37,453 nucleotides of DNA from Roseobacter sp. (GCA_011050655.1 DRFG01000064.1:1-37453), one strand, 5' to 3'. Positions 1-10,025 are shown, counted from the stretch's first letter. Notes: a model not told the origin generated them from the sequence alone. Translations and numbers: made by a program.

Positions 1-584
1 AGGGCACCTTCCGCAACGACCTTGCCAATGGCAAGGGCAAGATCACCTATCCTGATGGTTCTACCTATGACGGACAATGGGTTGACGGGATCATCGAAGG
101 CGACGGTCGTGCGACCTATCCCAACGGGGTAGTCTATGAGGGCAGGTTCAAAAATGCTCGTAACGATGGCGAGGGCGTGATGACCTATGCCGACGGGTAT
201 CAGTACAATGGCACCTGGAAAGACGGTCAGCGTGACGGTACCGGCACAGCGACCTATCCAGATGGCACTGTGTATAACGGCGGGTTTAAAGACGGGTTGC
301 GCGACGGCACGGGCAAAATCACGATGGCCGATGGCTTTGTCTACGAAGGTCAATGGAGCAAGGGCCAAATCGAAGGCAAAGGCACTGCGACCTATTCCAA
401 CAGCGATGTCTATGAAGGCATGTTCCAATCCGGCAAACGCCACGGCACCGGCACGATGCGCTATGGCTCTGGAGAAGCGGTTACCGGCGAATGGGTAAAC
501 GGTGCTTTACAGCAGCAAGACAAACAACCCGACAGCGAACAGCCACAGCAGGTCAATGAGCAGCCATCGACCGCTTCGGAATAA
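1..584 (+). CDS. MORN-repeat protein, 5' end outside the window
   Basis: The reading frame is open from base 3 to the TAA at 582-584, so the ATG at 177 is internal and the gene starts left of the window. The visible part (about 193 residues) is made of MORN repeats of 23 residues with the pattern Y-x-G-x-W/F-x-x-G-x-x-x-G-x-G. I count about seven units plus a degenerate last one (VTGEW), followed by a Gln/Glu/Pro/Ser-rich tail that looks disordered. At DNA level the unit is 69 nt: the hexamer acctat recurs at 45, 114, 183, 252 and 390. MORN repeats form a beta-hairpin sheet used in membrane or protein contacts; in bacteria their roles are mostly unknown. No enzymatic domain is visible, and any signal peptide or catalytic domain would lie upstream. 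Confidence 0.9.
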   Translation, partial: GTFRNDLANGKGKITYPDGSTYDGQWVDGIIEGDGRATYPNGVVYEGRFKNARNDGEGVMTYADGYQYNGTWKDGQRDGTGTATYPDGTVYNGGFKDGLRDGTGKITMADGFVYEGQWSKGQIEGKGTATYSNSDVYEGMFQSGKRHGTGTMRYGSGEAVTGEWVNGALQQQDKQPDSEQPQQVNEQPSTASE

Positions 585-761
585 AAAGCGCAGCAAGAAA
601 CCCGCCATCTGATAATCCCACCCTCCAAGCCGGGCTTGCTTTGGTGTGTTCGCGCCAGCGGGCAACGGTTCGCAAGGTGAAAACACCGGTCGTTTGACGC
701 ACGAAGATTCACTCGCAAAAAACCCTTCCCATTTATATTTGGCGAGGTATAACTTGGCACC
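585..761. other. Non-coding stretch before the leu leader
   Basis: No credible gene is seen on either strand between the MORN gene and the leuA leader peptide. A short inverted repeat (aagcc/ggctt near 629-639) could be a weak terminator for the MORN gene. The leuA promoter must lie here; TTGACG at 694-699 is a possible -35 element but has no convincing -10 at 17 nt, so the promoter is not assigned. Confidence 0.4.
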
Positions 762-848
762 ATGACACACGCCGATCATAATTCGACCCTGCCGCGTGGC
801 TGCGCGTCGTCCTTGCGTGCCAACCTACTGCTCCTAATCCGCCTCTGA
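762..848 (+). CDS. Leucine-rich leader peptide of leuA (28 aa)
   Basis: A 28-codon frame starts at ATG 762 and ends with TGA 846-848. It ends in the residues NLLLLIRL: four consecutive Leu codons (CTA CTG CTC CTA), then Ile, Arg and a final Leu just before the stop. An in-frame TAA at 750-752 fixes the start. The codon run, the position about 80 nt upstream of leuA, and a 10-bp stem beginning within the last codons are the classic layout of a leucine attenuator, in which ribosome stalling at Leu codons decides which RNA hairpin forms. No strong Shine-Dalgarno sequence sits before the ATG (GAGG is 16 nt away), which is the weak point. It is probably a regulatory peptide with no function after synthesis. 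Confidence 0.75.
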   Translation: MTHADHNSTLPRGCASSLRANLLLLIRL

Positions 849-892
849 GCGTGCCATCCGGTGCGCCCGCTCAGAGGGATGTATCGCGCACC
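842..892 (+). promoter_or_regulatory. Putative leucine attenuator stem-loops before leuA
   Basis: Stem A pairs 842-851 with 868-877 (cctctgagcg with cgctcagagg, 10 of 10 bp). Its 5' arm covers the last codons and the stop of the leader peptide. A second stem B pairs 860-866 (ggtgcgc) with 886-892 (gcgcacc). The 5' arm of B lies in the loop of A, so the two cannot form as simple hairpins together. A ribosome stalled on the Leu codons would cover the 5' arm of A and leave B free. There is no U-run after A, so control may act on translation or through Rho rather than by an intrinsic terminator. Confidence 0.6.
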
Positions 893-925
893 ACGGATTT
901 ACAGCAGAACGAAAGAACACAAAAA

Positions 926-2494
926 ATGACAGATATGACAAAACAAGACCGCGTCTTGATCTTTGACACGACGTTGCGCGATGGCGAACAGTCCCCAGGT
1001 GCGACGATGACCCATGCGGAAAAGATCGAAATCGCTGGGCTGTTGGACGAAATGGGTGTGGATATCATCGAAGCGGGCTTCCCCATTGCTTCAGAAGGTG
1101 ATTTCGCCGCCGTAAGCGAGATCGCTCGGTTGTCGAAAAATTCAGTGATCTGCGGCTTGGCACGTGCGCAAACCGGCGACATTGACCGGTGTTGGGAGGC
1201 GGTGAAACACGCACCCCAGCCCCGCATACACACGTTTATCGGCACCTCACCGTTGCACCGCGCCATCCCCAACCTGACGATGGACGAAATGGCCGAGCGT
1301 ATCCACGAAACAGTGACCCACGCGCGCAATCTGTGCGATAACGTGCAATGGTCGCCGATGGACGCGACCCGCACCGAATTGGACTACCTGTATCGCGTCG
1401 TCGAAATCGCTATCAAGGCAGGTGCGACCACTATCAATATTCCCGATACCGTCGGCTATACAGCACCGCGTGAAAGCGCAGAGTTGATCCGCAAACTGTT
1501 GGAGAACGTACCCGGTTCAGATGAAATCGTCTTTGCCACCCATTGCCACAACGACCTTGGCATGGCGACTGCCAACAGTCTGGCCGCCGTCGAAGCAGGA
1601 GCGCGGCAAGTCGAATGCACCATCAACGGGCTGGGTGAACGCGCTGGCAACACCGCACTCGAAGAGGTGGTGATGGCGATGAAGGTGCGCAATGACATCA
1701 TGCCGTTCCAGACCAAGGTGGACAGCACCAAGCTGATGAACATCTCGCGCCGCGTAGCTGCCGTCAGCGGGTTTGCCGTGCAATTTAACAAAGCAATCGT
1801 CGGCAAGAACGCCTTTGCCCATGAAAGCGGTATTCACCAAGACGGCATGCTGAAGAACGCCGAAACTTTCGAAATTATGCGTCCCGAAGATGTCGGCCTG
1901 ACCGAAACCAATATTGTTATGGGCAAGCACTCGGGTCGGGCCGCGCTGCGGTCTAAGCTGGAAAACCTCGGGTTCGAGCTGGGCGACAACCAGTTGAAGG
2001 ATGTCTTTGTTCGGTTCAAGGAACTGGCGGATCGCAAAAAGGAAATCTACGATGATGACCTTGTTGCATTGATGCGTATGGCTACCGACCCGGAAAGCGA
2101 CCGTATTGTCCTGAAATCAATGACCGTAGTCTGCGGTACCGAGGGGCCGCAAAGGGCGGACATGCGCCTGACCATCGATGGCGTGGAAAAATCCACCGCG
2201 CAAACCGGCGACGGCCCTGTCGATGCATCTTTTAATTGCATCAAGGCCTTGGTCGATCACACAGCGCGGTTGCAGCTTTATCAAGTGCACGCAGTAACCG
2301 AGGGCACGGATGCGCAAGCCACCGTATCAGTCCGGCTGGAAGAAGACGGGCGTATCGTGACCGGGCAATCGGCGGACACTGACACTGTAGTGGCCTCGGT
2401 TCGGGCATATATCCACGCGTTGAACCGCCTGTTGGTGCGCCGCGAAAAAGGCGGCACCGACAAGCGCGAGATCAGCTATAAAGACGTCCGCTGA
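926..2494 (+). CDS. leuA: 2-isopropylmalate synthase LeuA
   Basis: LeuA condenses acetyl-CoA with 2-oxoisovalerate to 2-isopropylmalate, the first committed step of leucine synthesis. The 522-residue product has the family length. It begins with the HMGL-like TIM barrel (FDTTLRDGEQSPG near the N-terminus), contains the metal and substrate motifs HCHNDLG and HESGIHQDG, the ECTINGLGERAGN signature, and a C-terminal LeuA allosteric domain that normally binds leucine. The frame could open at GTG 851, but that codon lies inside the attenuator stem; ATG 926 gives the usual N-terminus. The Shine-Dalgarno is weak (gaaag about 10 nt before). Upstream is the Leu leader, so both feedback inhibition and attenuation are expected. 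It is transcribed alone and ends at a shared hairpin. Confidence 0.97.
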   Translation: MTDMTKQDRVLIFDTTLRDGEQSPGATMTHAEKIEIAGLLDEMGVDIIEAGFPIASEGDFAAVSEIARLSKNSVICGLARAQTGDIDRCWEAVKHAPQPRIHTFIGTSPLHRAIPNLTMDEMAERIHETVTHARNLCDNVQWSPMDATRTELDYLYRVVEIAIKAGATTINIPDTVGYTAPRESAELIRKLLENVPGSDEIVFATHCHNDLGMATANSLAAVEAGARQVECTINGLGERAGNTALEEVVMAMKVRNDIMPFQTKVDSTKLMNISRRVAAVSGFAVQFNKAIVGKNAFAHESGIHQDGMLKNAETFEIMRPEDVGLTETNIVMGKHSGRAALRSKLENLGFELGDNQLKDVFVRFKELADRKKEIYDDDLVALMRMATDPESDRIVLKSMTVVCGTEGPQRADMRLTIDGVEKSTAQTGDGPVDASFNCIKALVDHTARLQLYQVHAVTEGTDAQATVSVRLEEDGRIVTGQSADTDTVVASVRAYIHALNRLLVRREKGGTDKREISYKDVR

Positions 2495-2516
2495 ACCCTA
2501 AGATTGAGTCATCAGG

Positions 2517-2552
2517 ATAGGGCGGGTGCAGCAACGTGCATCCCCGCCCTAT
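2517..2552. terminator. Shared convergent terminator hairpin
   Basis: A perfect 10-bp stem (atagggcggg at 2517-2526 with cccgccctat at 2543-2552) has an inner tgca/tgca pair. It follows leuA by 22 nt. The TAG stop of the minus-strand methyltransferase (2549-2551) lies inside its right arm, so it can end transcription from both sides. There is no clear T-run. Confidence 0.7.
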
Positions 2553-3391
2553 GCCAAGATCGCCGCGACCATGTCGGCCTCTAGTGCGGGGTCTACCTGC
2601 CCCGCTTTTATCAGACTTAAAAGGCAATAGAACCCAAGGTTCGACTGACCCAGCCCGCACGCCAAAGCCCCTAACCGGCCAATTTCCTCGGGGGCCAGAT
2701 TGGCGAATGCTGTAAGACTGCGCACAAATAGCCCGTCGCCATCCCCTACTTGATGCTTCATCCGGCGATTAAAACCGGGGCGGCGCGTGCCTCGCAGCAT
2801 GAACCGCGTCAGCACCAACAGGTTGTGGAATTCAAACTCGCGGACGCTTAGCCAGTCCAGCAGCTTTCCCAGACCAGGTTCGCCATCGTAAAGCTGTAGA
2901 AAGCGCATTTCGATCTGCACCGCCAATGCGGCTTTCATCTTGGTTTCGCCGTTGTTCAAGATCATAAGCTCCGCCCCTTGGGTGTCGATCTTGAGAAAGT
3001 CGATCCTGTCGATTTCCTTGATGTCATCCAGACGCACGGTAGGTATCTCTACCGTGCGCACCAGCTCGTGACCGCTAAAATTGAGCGTGTCGATATTTGC
3101 CTGTCGGAGCGGAAAGAATGACGACAGCCCATCCTGCCGGTAGATGTGCAGCTTGTGCGACTTGCCGTCGCCAACGGCGGCGTTCACGTAGGTCGCATTG
3201 GGGTGGTCAAGATCCAGCAGCTTTTCATAAGCTTCCAGTTGCGGTTCAAACCCGTACAAGGAACACATATCGTTATCTATAAGCGCTTGATAAGGTGCAT
3301 CGCCTCCTATGGGGTTTGCACCAATATCAACGACCCTCACCCGTCCGAATGGGCTGAATGCTTTGCGCGCAACGTCCATGAGCTGTGTCAT
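2549..3391 (-). CDS. FkbM family SAM-dependent methyltransferase
   Basis: The 280-residue protein has the FkbM layout: the SAM-binding VVDIGAN at residues 20-26, GFEP at 47-50, and the family motif FLKIDTQGAE at 132-141. FkbM proteins mostly O-methylate sugars or polyketides; the substrate here cannot be told. The C-terminal third (after about residue 195) is basic and then helical and is outside the core fold. The start is ATG 3389-3391 with AGGAAAG upstream at suitable spacing. No signal peptide is seen, so it is cytoplasmic. It lies downstream of and on the same strand as the VOC gene with a 125-nt gap, so a shared transcript is possible but not shown. No glycan cluster adjoins it. Confidence 0.88.
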   Translation of the reverse strand: MTQLMDVARKAFSPFGRVRVVDIGANPIGGDAPYQALIDNDMCSLYGFEPQLEAYEKLLDLDHPNATYVNAAVGDGKSHKLHIYRQDGLSSFFPLRQANIDTLNFSGHELVRTVEIPTVRLDDIKEIDRIDFLKIDTQGAELMILNNGETKMKAALAVQIEMRFLQLYDGEPGLGKLLDWLSVREFEFHNLLVLTRFMLRGTRRPGFNRRMKHQVGDGDGLFVRSLTAFANLAPEEIGRLGALACGLGQSNLGFYCLLSLIKAGQVDPALEADMVAAILA

Positions 3392-3516
3392 TTTCTGTCT
3401 TTCCTAGATTGTGTCGCCCATTCGTACCGTTGTATTTGCGCGATTGGGGACCACGCCGAATAGCATCTTCGGCGCACCGGCAATGCCGACTTCCCGATTT
3501 GCGATCTCTACCAGTA

Positions 3517-4098
3517 TCAGTACGGGTCGCGAGGGGTTCTATCGGTCGAAAGCGATTGCTGCGACCGTTCCACGATCATGATCGTTGCATCAGCTAAATG
3601 CTGGCGTTCGATGTGATGATCACCCCGCGCAACGCGCAGCTTGTGTGCCTCAAGCATTACCTCGGCATGTGAAGACCCGCGCGGGGGAATAAAGGCGTAG
3701 CACGCTAGCTCTATCAGAAAGCCCAACGGGTCTTTGAAATAGATAGAATGCATAAAGCCGCGGTCCTTGATGCCCGAATTGCCGATGCCGCGATCCTTTA
3801 GGCGCTCGAGAGCCTGATCGAACATCGCCCGATCCACCTCGAAGGCCAGATGGTGCACGCAACCGGCATCGGTGGGGGTACGGTTATGTACAGGCGTGCG
3901 ATTCTCGTTGGTAAAGACAGTGATCAACCTCCCGTCGCCGGGATCGAAATAAAGATGCCCTTCGTTGGGGTCGTCCAGATTGGGTTGGTCAAATATAAAT
4001 GGCATCCCCAACAAACCTTCCCAGAAATCGATACTGGTCTGTCGATCTGCCCCCATAAGCGTGATGTGATGAACGCCGATAACTTGGATCTTCTGCAT
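3517..4098 (-). CDS. VOC (glyoxalase/ring-cleaving dioxygenase) family protein
   Basis: This 193-residue protein of the vicinal oxygen chelate superfamily has two beta-alpha-beta-beta-beta modules: residues about 5-62 (GVHHITL, FWEGLLGMPF, LYFDPGDG) and 80-135 (VHHLAFEVD, FKDPLGFLIEL). Candidate metal ligands are His10 or His11, His82 or His83, and Glu130, which suggests an Fe or Mn enzyme such as a ring-cleaving dioxygenase rather than a simple binding protein. The frame is open to an ATG at 4155, but ATG 4098 places the first ligand at the usual distance from the N-terminus. A C-terminal tail of about 50 residues is not part of the fold. The substrate is unknown. It is divergent from mreB. 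Confidence 0.85.
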   Translation of the reverse strand: MQKIQVIGVHHITLMGADRQTSIDFWEGLLGMPFIFDQPNLDDPNEGHLYFDPGDGRLITVFTNENRTPVHNRTPTDAGCVHHLAFEVDRAMFDQALERLKDRGIGNSGIKDRGFMHSIYFKDPLGFLIELACYAFIPPRGSSHAEVMLEAHKLRVARGDHHIERQHLADATIMIVERSQQSLSTDRTPRDPY

Positions 4099-4196
4099 TT
4101 GTCTCGTCCCGCTTCCACTTTTGCTTGGGAAAGCATAGCGTGGCGGCGGCATCATGCCACCCCTTTAGTCAACCCCCCTTTCGTCTCGGGCCTCGT

Positions 4197-5319
<1,123 letters not shown>

Positions 5320-5390
5320 TTTAGGCACAGTTAAAGCGGCCCGAGACGCGGCAGGACGGCCCTGCCCTCTAGGTAGGATATAAGTAGCGC

Positions 5391-6296
5391 ATGCCCATCG
5401 ACCGATCCTCATCGAACGATTTTAGGCGCCCTATGCGACGCTTGCTGTTGGCAGTGATCGCGTTGATTCTTTTGGGGGTCTTTCTGGTATGGCGCATCGA
5501 CAGCCCGCGCGTCGAACGGTTTCGCGCTCAAATCACTGATCGAATTGTGCCCAACATGGAGTGGGCGATGGCCCCGGTGACAGGCACGGTGAATCTCTTC
5601 CGTGACTTCCAAAGCTATCAGCGCCTTACCGTACAAAATCAAGAATTGCGGTCGGAATTGCGCAAGATGCAGACCTGGAAAGAAGCCGCTTTGCAGCTAG
5701 AGCAGGAAAATGCGCGGCTGCTGGATTTGAACAAGGTGCGGCTGGATCCGAGATTGACCTATATCACCGGGGTTGTCCTTGCCGATTCCGGTTCGCCTTT
5801 TCGCCAGTCTGTCTTGTTGAACGTCGGTGCGCGTGATGGGATCGTGGATGGGTGGGCGACGGTCGATGGCATCGGCCTTGTAGGACGCATTTCGGGCGTT
5901 GGTAAAAACACAGCACGAGTCATTCTGGTGACTGACACCTCAAGCCGTATCCCTGCGGTGATACAACCATCTGGCCAACGTGCGATTATTGCCGGCGACA
6001 ATTCAGCCGCGCCCCCAGTGGATTTTCTAGAAAACCCTGATCTAGTTCGACCGGGCGACCGGGTGATCAGTTCAGGCGATGGCGGTGTATTTCCGGCCGG
6101 AGTTCTGATCGGTCAGATTGCCGCAGACCCCGGCGGCCGTCTGCGCGTGCGGCTGGCCGCTGATTTCGAGCGTCTTGAGTTTCTCCGGGTCCTGCGCCAT
6201 CACGGCTCCGAAAAGGTAAGCCAAGATGCCTCTGTGATCCTTGAGGAAGGCCCCGCACCCATTATACCTTTGGCTTCAACATCGGTAAGCGAATGA
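5391..6296 (+). CDS. mreC: Rod shape-determining protein MreC
   Basis: MreC is a bitopic scaffold that links MreB to PBP2 and RodA in the periplasm. The 301 residues comprise a short cytoplasmic tail, one transmembrane helix (about residues 15-34), a coiled coil (about 80-125, rich in Gln, Glu and Leu), and the double beta-barrel core (VLADSGSPFRQSVLLNVGARDGI to about 270). An in-frame ATG at 5433 (MRRLLLAVIAL) is an alternative start. The last codons overlap the mreD start by 4 nt (ATGA), showing coupled translation. Confidence 0.95.
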   Translation: MPIDRSSSNDFRRPMRRLLLAVIALILLGVFLVWRIDSPRVERFRAQITDRIVPNMEWAMAPVTGTVNLFRDFQSYQRLTVQNQELRSELRKMQTWKEAALQLEQENARLLDLNKVRLDPRLTYITGVVLADSGSPFRQSVLLNVGARDGIVDGWATVDGIGLVGRISGVGKNTARVILVTDTSSRIPAVIQPSGQRAIIAGDNSAAPPVDFLENPDLVRPGDRVISSGDGGVFPAGVLIGQIAADPGGRLRVRLAADFERLEFLRVLRHHGSEKVSQDASVILEEGPAPIIPLASTSVSE

Positions 6297-6925
6297 TGGA
6301 CGAACTTTCCCCTCTGCGCCTGTGGACAATGCGCGCCGCCTTTCTGGTTTTGACCGTGGTATTGTTGTTTTTTCATCTTTTACCAATTGAAACCCAGCCG
6401 GTTGCGTTTCTGGCACCCGAGCTAACGCCACCCTTGGTCAGCATTGATCCCGCCGAGGCGCGGTTACGGTCCTTGCTTAACCAAGGTAGCGACCGTTTCT
6501 GGGTGGCACCTGATCTGCTGATCGCATTTGCTTTTGCGTGGTCTGTGCGCAAGCCTGACTATGTACCTGCCCTGTTACTTGCCACGGCGTTCTTGCTGAA
6601 CGATTTTCTGTTACAACGCCCCCCCGGGTTGTGGGCGCTGCTGGCCCTGATCGCATGCGAGAACCTTAAACTGCGCGGGCGCACATTGCGTGACAGTACA
6701 TTCGGCGCAGAATGGCTTGCCGCGTCGGTATGGCTGGTGGCGATTATGCTGTTAAACAGGATCGTGTTAACCTTGCTTATGGTGTCTCCGCCTCAATGGA
6801 CGCTTAGCTTGATCGAACTCGGCGTGACGGCTTTGTTCTATCCTGTGGTGGTTTTTGTGACCCATACATTGATGGGTGTGCGCAAATCGACGCCCGGCGA
6901 TCTGGACAGCCTCGGCGGGCGGTGA
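6293..6925 (+). CDS. mreD: Rod shape-determining protein MreD
   Basis: MreD is a small integral membrane protein of the elongasome. The 210 residues are dominated by hydrophobic helices; about five are visible, beginning with residues 15-30 (AFLVLTVVLLFFHLLPI). The sequence is poorly conserved in this family, so the assignment rests on length, hydrophobicity and the position between mreC (4-nt overlap) and mrdA (15-nt gap). The stop is TGA 6923-6925. Confidence 0.9.
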   Translation: MMDELSPLRLWTMRAAFLVLTVVLLFFHLLPIETQPVAFLAPELTPPLVSIDPAEARLRSLLNQGSDRFWVAPDLLIAFAFAWSVRKPDYVPALLLATAFLLNDFLLQRPPGLWALLALIACENLKLRGRTLRDSTFGAEWLAASVWLVAIMLLNRIVLTLLMVSPPQWTLSLIELGVTALFYPVVVFVTHTLMGVRKSTPGDLDSLGGR

Positions 6926-6940
6926 CGAAAGGAAAGTAAG

Positions 6941-8884
6941 ATGAGACGCAGCAGAGCAGACAGCGATGCAAGTCACGCCAAGCTAAGTCGGCGGGCAGCA
7001 CTTTTGGGTGGTGTCCAACTGCTGTTCATGGGCGGCCTCGCTGCACGAATGAATTACCTTCAGGTCGATCAGGCGGACCAGTTCCGCCTGTTGGCCGAAG
7101 AAAATCGGATTAACATTCGCCTCATTCCGCCATCCAGGGGTGAAATATTTGACCGCAACGGGGTGCGGTTGGCTCAAAATGTTCCTTCCTATCGGATTGT
7201 GATTGTGCGCGAAGATGCGGATGATGTGGATGCGGTCATGGACCAGCTTGCGCAGGTCATCAAGCTTGATCCCGAAATGCGCGAACGTGCGCTCGCTGAA
7301 ATCAAGCGCTCTGCCCCCTTCCTGCCGGTAACGGTCGCTGACAATGTCAGCTGGGATGACGTCAGCCGTGTGTCGGTTAACACCCCCGCGTTGCCCGGCG
7401 TAAGCCCCGAGGTCGGGCTGACCCGCGTATATCCCCGTGGTTCAGATTTTGCCCATATCGTCGGCCGCGTCGGCCGGGTGAGCCAGGCAGACCTTGACGC
7501 GCTAGAAGATCCTGACGCGGTTTTGCGTATCCCGCGCTTTCAAATCGGAAAAATCAACGTCGAAGCGCGCCAAGAAAGCCTTTTGCGAGGCGTGGCCGGT
7601 ACCAAACAGGTCGAAGTCAACGCCACAGGGCGTGTCATGCGCGAATTGGCGCGCCGCGAAGGGCAGTCAGGGGCGGACATCCAGCTTACGGTAGATTCGA
7701 AGCTTCAGAATTATGTTCAGGCCCGCTTAGGCACCGAAAGCGCGGCTGTGGTTATTATCGACTGTGAGAACGGTGACCTGGTCACCAGCGCATCATCACC
7801 CAGCTATGACCCCAATCTGTTCGTTGGTGGCATCTCGTCGGCCGACTACAACCCGCTGTTGGAATCGAAATATCGTCCACTTGTTAACAAAACCGTCCAA
7901 GGTACCTATCCGCCCGGATCTACCTATAAAATGATGGTCGCACTGGCCGCGCTCGAAGCAGGTATCGCCGGGCCGGACGATACGACCTATTGCCCGGGTT
8001 TTCTTGAGGTCGGCGGGCGCAGGTTCCATTGCTGGAAACGGGCTGGGCACGGTTGGGTCGACCTTGAGACCTCGTTGAAGCAATCGTGTGACGTATATTA
8101 CTACGATCTGGCGCTAAAAGTGGGGATCGAGAATATCTCAGCGATGGCGAACCGATTTGGTCTGGGCATCAAGCACGACCTGCCGTTGTCGTCGGTTGCA
8201 GCAGGTCTTGCGCCGACCAAGCAATGGAAACAATCTGCCCGAGGTGCGAGTTGGGTTATTGGCGACACAGTTAACGCGTCTATCGGACAGGGTTTCACGC
8301 TTAGCTCTCCGCTTCAACTGGCACTTATGACAGCGAGGATCGCCACCAACCGCATTGTTACGCCTAGGCTGATAAAATCTATCGATGGCATAGAACAGCC
8401 AAGCGGTGCCGGCGAACCGCTGGGTGTCAGTGAAAATAATATTCGCAAAGTGCGCAAAGGTATGCAGGTCGTTGTCAACGACCGCCGCGGGACTGCCTAT
8501 CGATCAAGGATCATAGCTGATGAAATGCGAATGGCCGGGAAAACAGGCACAAGCCAGGTTCGTAACATCACTGCCGCAGAGCGGGCGCGCGGCGTAAGCC
8601 GAAATGAAGATTTGCCTTGGGAGCGCCGGGATCATGCGTTGTTCGTGGCCTTCGCACCGTACGACAAACCGCGCTATGCCTTGTCGGTACTGGTTGAGCA
8701 TGGCGGGGGCGGGTCCGCGGCAGCGGCACCGATCGCTCGCGATGTGATGTTGCAAGCGCTGTATGGGGGCGAACCACCGCTTGATGCATACCCGACTGCT
8801 GATCGCGCTCGGATCGCGACCCAGCAGGAAGAGCTTCGCAAAGTCCAACCTCAGGCGGCGATAAACGGGAACGATCAGGCATGA
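6941..8884 (+). CDS. mrdA: Penicillin-binding protein 2 (elongasome transpeptidase)
   Basis: PBP2 crosslinks peptidoglycan during cell elongation. The 647 residues show an N-terminal membrane anchor (about 20-38), the dimerisation domain (from about residue 60, PPSRGEIFDRNG), and the transpeptidase domain with the three catalytic motifs: S327-T-Y-K330, S-C-D (KQSCDVYYYD), and K534-T-G-T537. SCD instead of the commoner SxN is usual for PBP2. The start is backed by a near-ideal AAGGAAAG at 5-8 nt spacing. The stop overlaps rodA (ATGA), so PBP2 and its SEDS partner RodA are made together. Confidence 0.97.
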   Translation: MRRSRADSDASHAKLSRRAALLGGVQLLFMGGLAARMNYLQVDQADQFRLLAEENRINIRLIPPSRGEIFDRNGVRLAQNVPSYRIVIVREDADDVDAVMDQLAQVIKLDPEMRERALAEIKRSAPFLPVTVADNVSWDDVSRVSVNTPALPGVSPEVGLTRVYPRGSDFAHIVGRVGRVSQADLDALEDPDAVLRIPRFQIGKINVEARQESLLRGVAGTKQVEVNATGRVMRELARREGQSGADIQLTVDSKLQNYVQARLGTESAAVVIIDCENGDLVTSASSPSYDPNLFVGGISSADYNPLLESKYRPLVNKTVQGTYPPGSTYKMMVALAALEAGIAGPDDTTYCPGFLEVGGRRFHCWKRAGHGWVDLETSLKQSCDVYYYDLALKVGIENISAMANRFGLGIKHDLPLSSVAAGLAPTKQWKQSARGASWVIGDTVNASIGQGFTLSSPLQLALMTARIATNRIVTPRLIKSIDGIEQPSGAGEPLGVSENNIRKVRKGMQVVVNDRRGTAYRSRIIADEMRMAGKTGTSQVRNITAAERARGVSRNEDLPWERRDHALFVAFAPYDKPRYALSVLVEHGGGGSAAAAPIARDVMLQALYGGEPPLDAYPTADRARIATQQEELRKVQPQAAINGNDQA

Positions 8885-10020
8885 GCTATCTCGAATATAC
8901 GGTCAAACATGTCCCTACCGGACTGCGGAAAATCCTTCACCTGAACTGGCCCCTAACGGTCCTTCTGACGGCGGTATCAGGTGTCGGATTCTTGATGTTG
9001 TATTCAGTGGCGGGCGGCACGTTCACACCTTGGGCTGAGCCGCAGATGAAACGTTTTGCCCTTGGGCTCGTACTCATGATCGCTGTCGGCATGGTACCGA
9101 TCTGGCTATGGCGCAACCTTGCGGGCGTCGCCTATTTTGGCACAGTGTTTTTATTGGTCGCCGTGGACCTCTTCGGCGCAGTCGGAATGGGCGCACAGCG
9201 CTGGATCGAACTGGGGTCGTTCCGGCTGCAACCTTCTGAATTGATGAAGATCACGCTGGTGATGATGTTGGCGGCCTACTACGACTGGCTACCTGCCAAG
9301 AAGACATCGCGTCCGGTTTGGGTGCTCCTTCCCCTGTTAATGATCATTGTTCCAACCTTTCTGGTTCTAAAGCAGCCTGATCTCGGCACGGCGATCCTGC
9401 TGATGGCGGCAGGCGGCGGGCTGATGTTTCTGGCCGGTGTGCACTGGGCCTACTTCGCAGTGGTCCTCACCGCCGGGCTCGGGCTTATCACAGCTGTGTT
9501 CCAGTCGCGCGGAACCCCTTGGCAATTGCTGAAAGACTATCAGTTTCGACGCATTGATACGTTCATTGACCCAAGCACCGACCCCCTTGGGGCAGGCTAT
9601 CACATCACCCAATCCAAGATCGCCCTCGGGTCGGGAGGGTGGACAGGGCGCGGTTTCATGCAAGGGACTCAGTCGCGATTGAACTTCCTTCCCGAAAAGC
9701 ATACCGATTTCATCTTTACCACCTTGGCCGAAGAGTTTGGTTTTGTCGGTGGCTTCTCATTGCTTAGCCTATATGCCCTGATCATCTTGTTTTGCATTGC
9801 ATCCGCCCTGATTAATAAGGACCGTTTTTCATCGTTGCTGACCTTGGGTATTGCGTTGAACTTCTTTTTGTTCTTCGCGGTCAACATGTCGATGGTTATG
9901 GGGCTTGCACCTGTTGTGGGCGTCCCATTGCCCCTGGTCAGCTACGGAGGGTCTGCGATGCTGGTTCTGCTGCTTGCGTTCGGGCTAATTCAATCCGCCC
10001 ACGTCCACCGACCAAGGTAA
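8881..10020 (+). CDS. rodA: Peptidoglycan glycosyltransferase RodA (SEDS family)
   Basis: RodA polymerises lipid II into glycan strands and works as a pair with PBP2. The 379 residues are almost wholly membrane helices (about ten). Family motifs are present: AQRWIELGSFRLQPSELMK in the first third, KQPDLGTAILL, the DPLGAGYHITQSKIALGSGG loop, FIFTTLAEEFGFVGG, and PLVSYGGSAML at the end. The start codon overlaps the mrdA stop by 4 nt. The next gene begins 5 nt after its stop. Confidence 0.97.
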   Translation: MSYLEYTVKHVPTGLRKILHLNWPLTVLLTAVSGVGFLMLYSVAGGTFTPWAEPQMKRFALGLVLMIAVGMVPIWLWRNLAGVAYFGTVFLLVAVDLFGAVGMGAQRWIELGSFRLQPSELMKITLVMMLAAYYDWLPAKKTSRPVWVLLPLLMIIVPTFLVLKQPDLGTAILLMAAGGGLMFLAGVHWAYFAVVLTAGLGLITAVFQSRGTPWQLLKDYQFRRIDTFIDPSTDPLGAGYHITQSKIALGSGGWTGRGFMQGTQSRLNFLPEKHTDFIFTTLAEEFGFVGGFSLLSLYALIILFCIASALINKDRFSSLLTLGIALNFFLFFAVNMSMVMGLAPVVGVPLPLVSYGGSAMLVLLLAFGLIQSAHVHRPR

Positions 10021-10025
10021 CATTA

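Noticed and set aside
851-925. Starting leuA at GTG 851
   Set aside because: The codon lies within the attenuator stem and the added 25 residues resemble no LeuA N-terminus.
3455-3473. gccgaa/ttcggc hairpin downstream of the VOC gene as a terminator
   Set aside because: The stem is only 6 bp with no T-run and is far from the stop codon.
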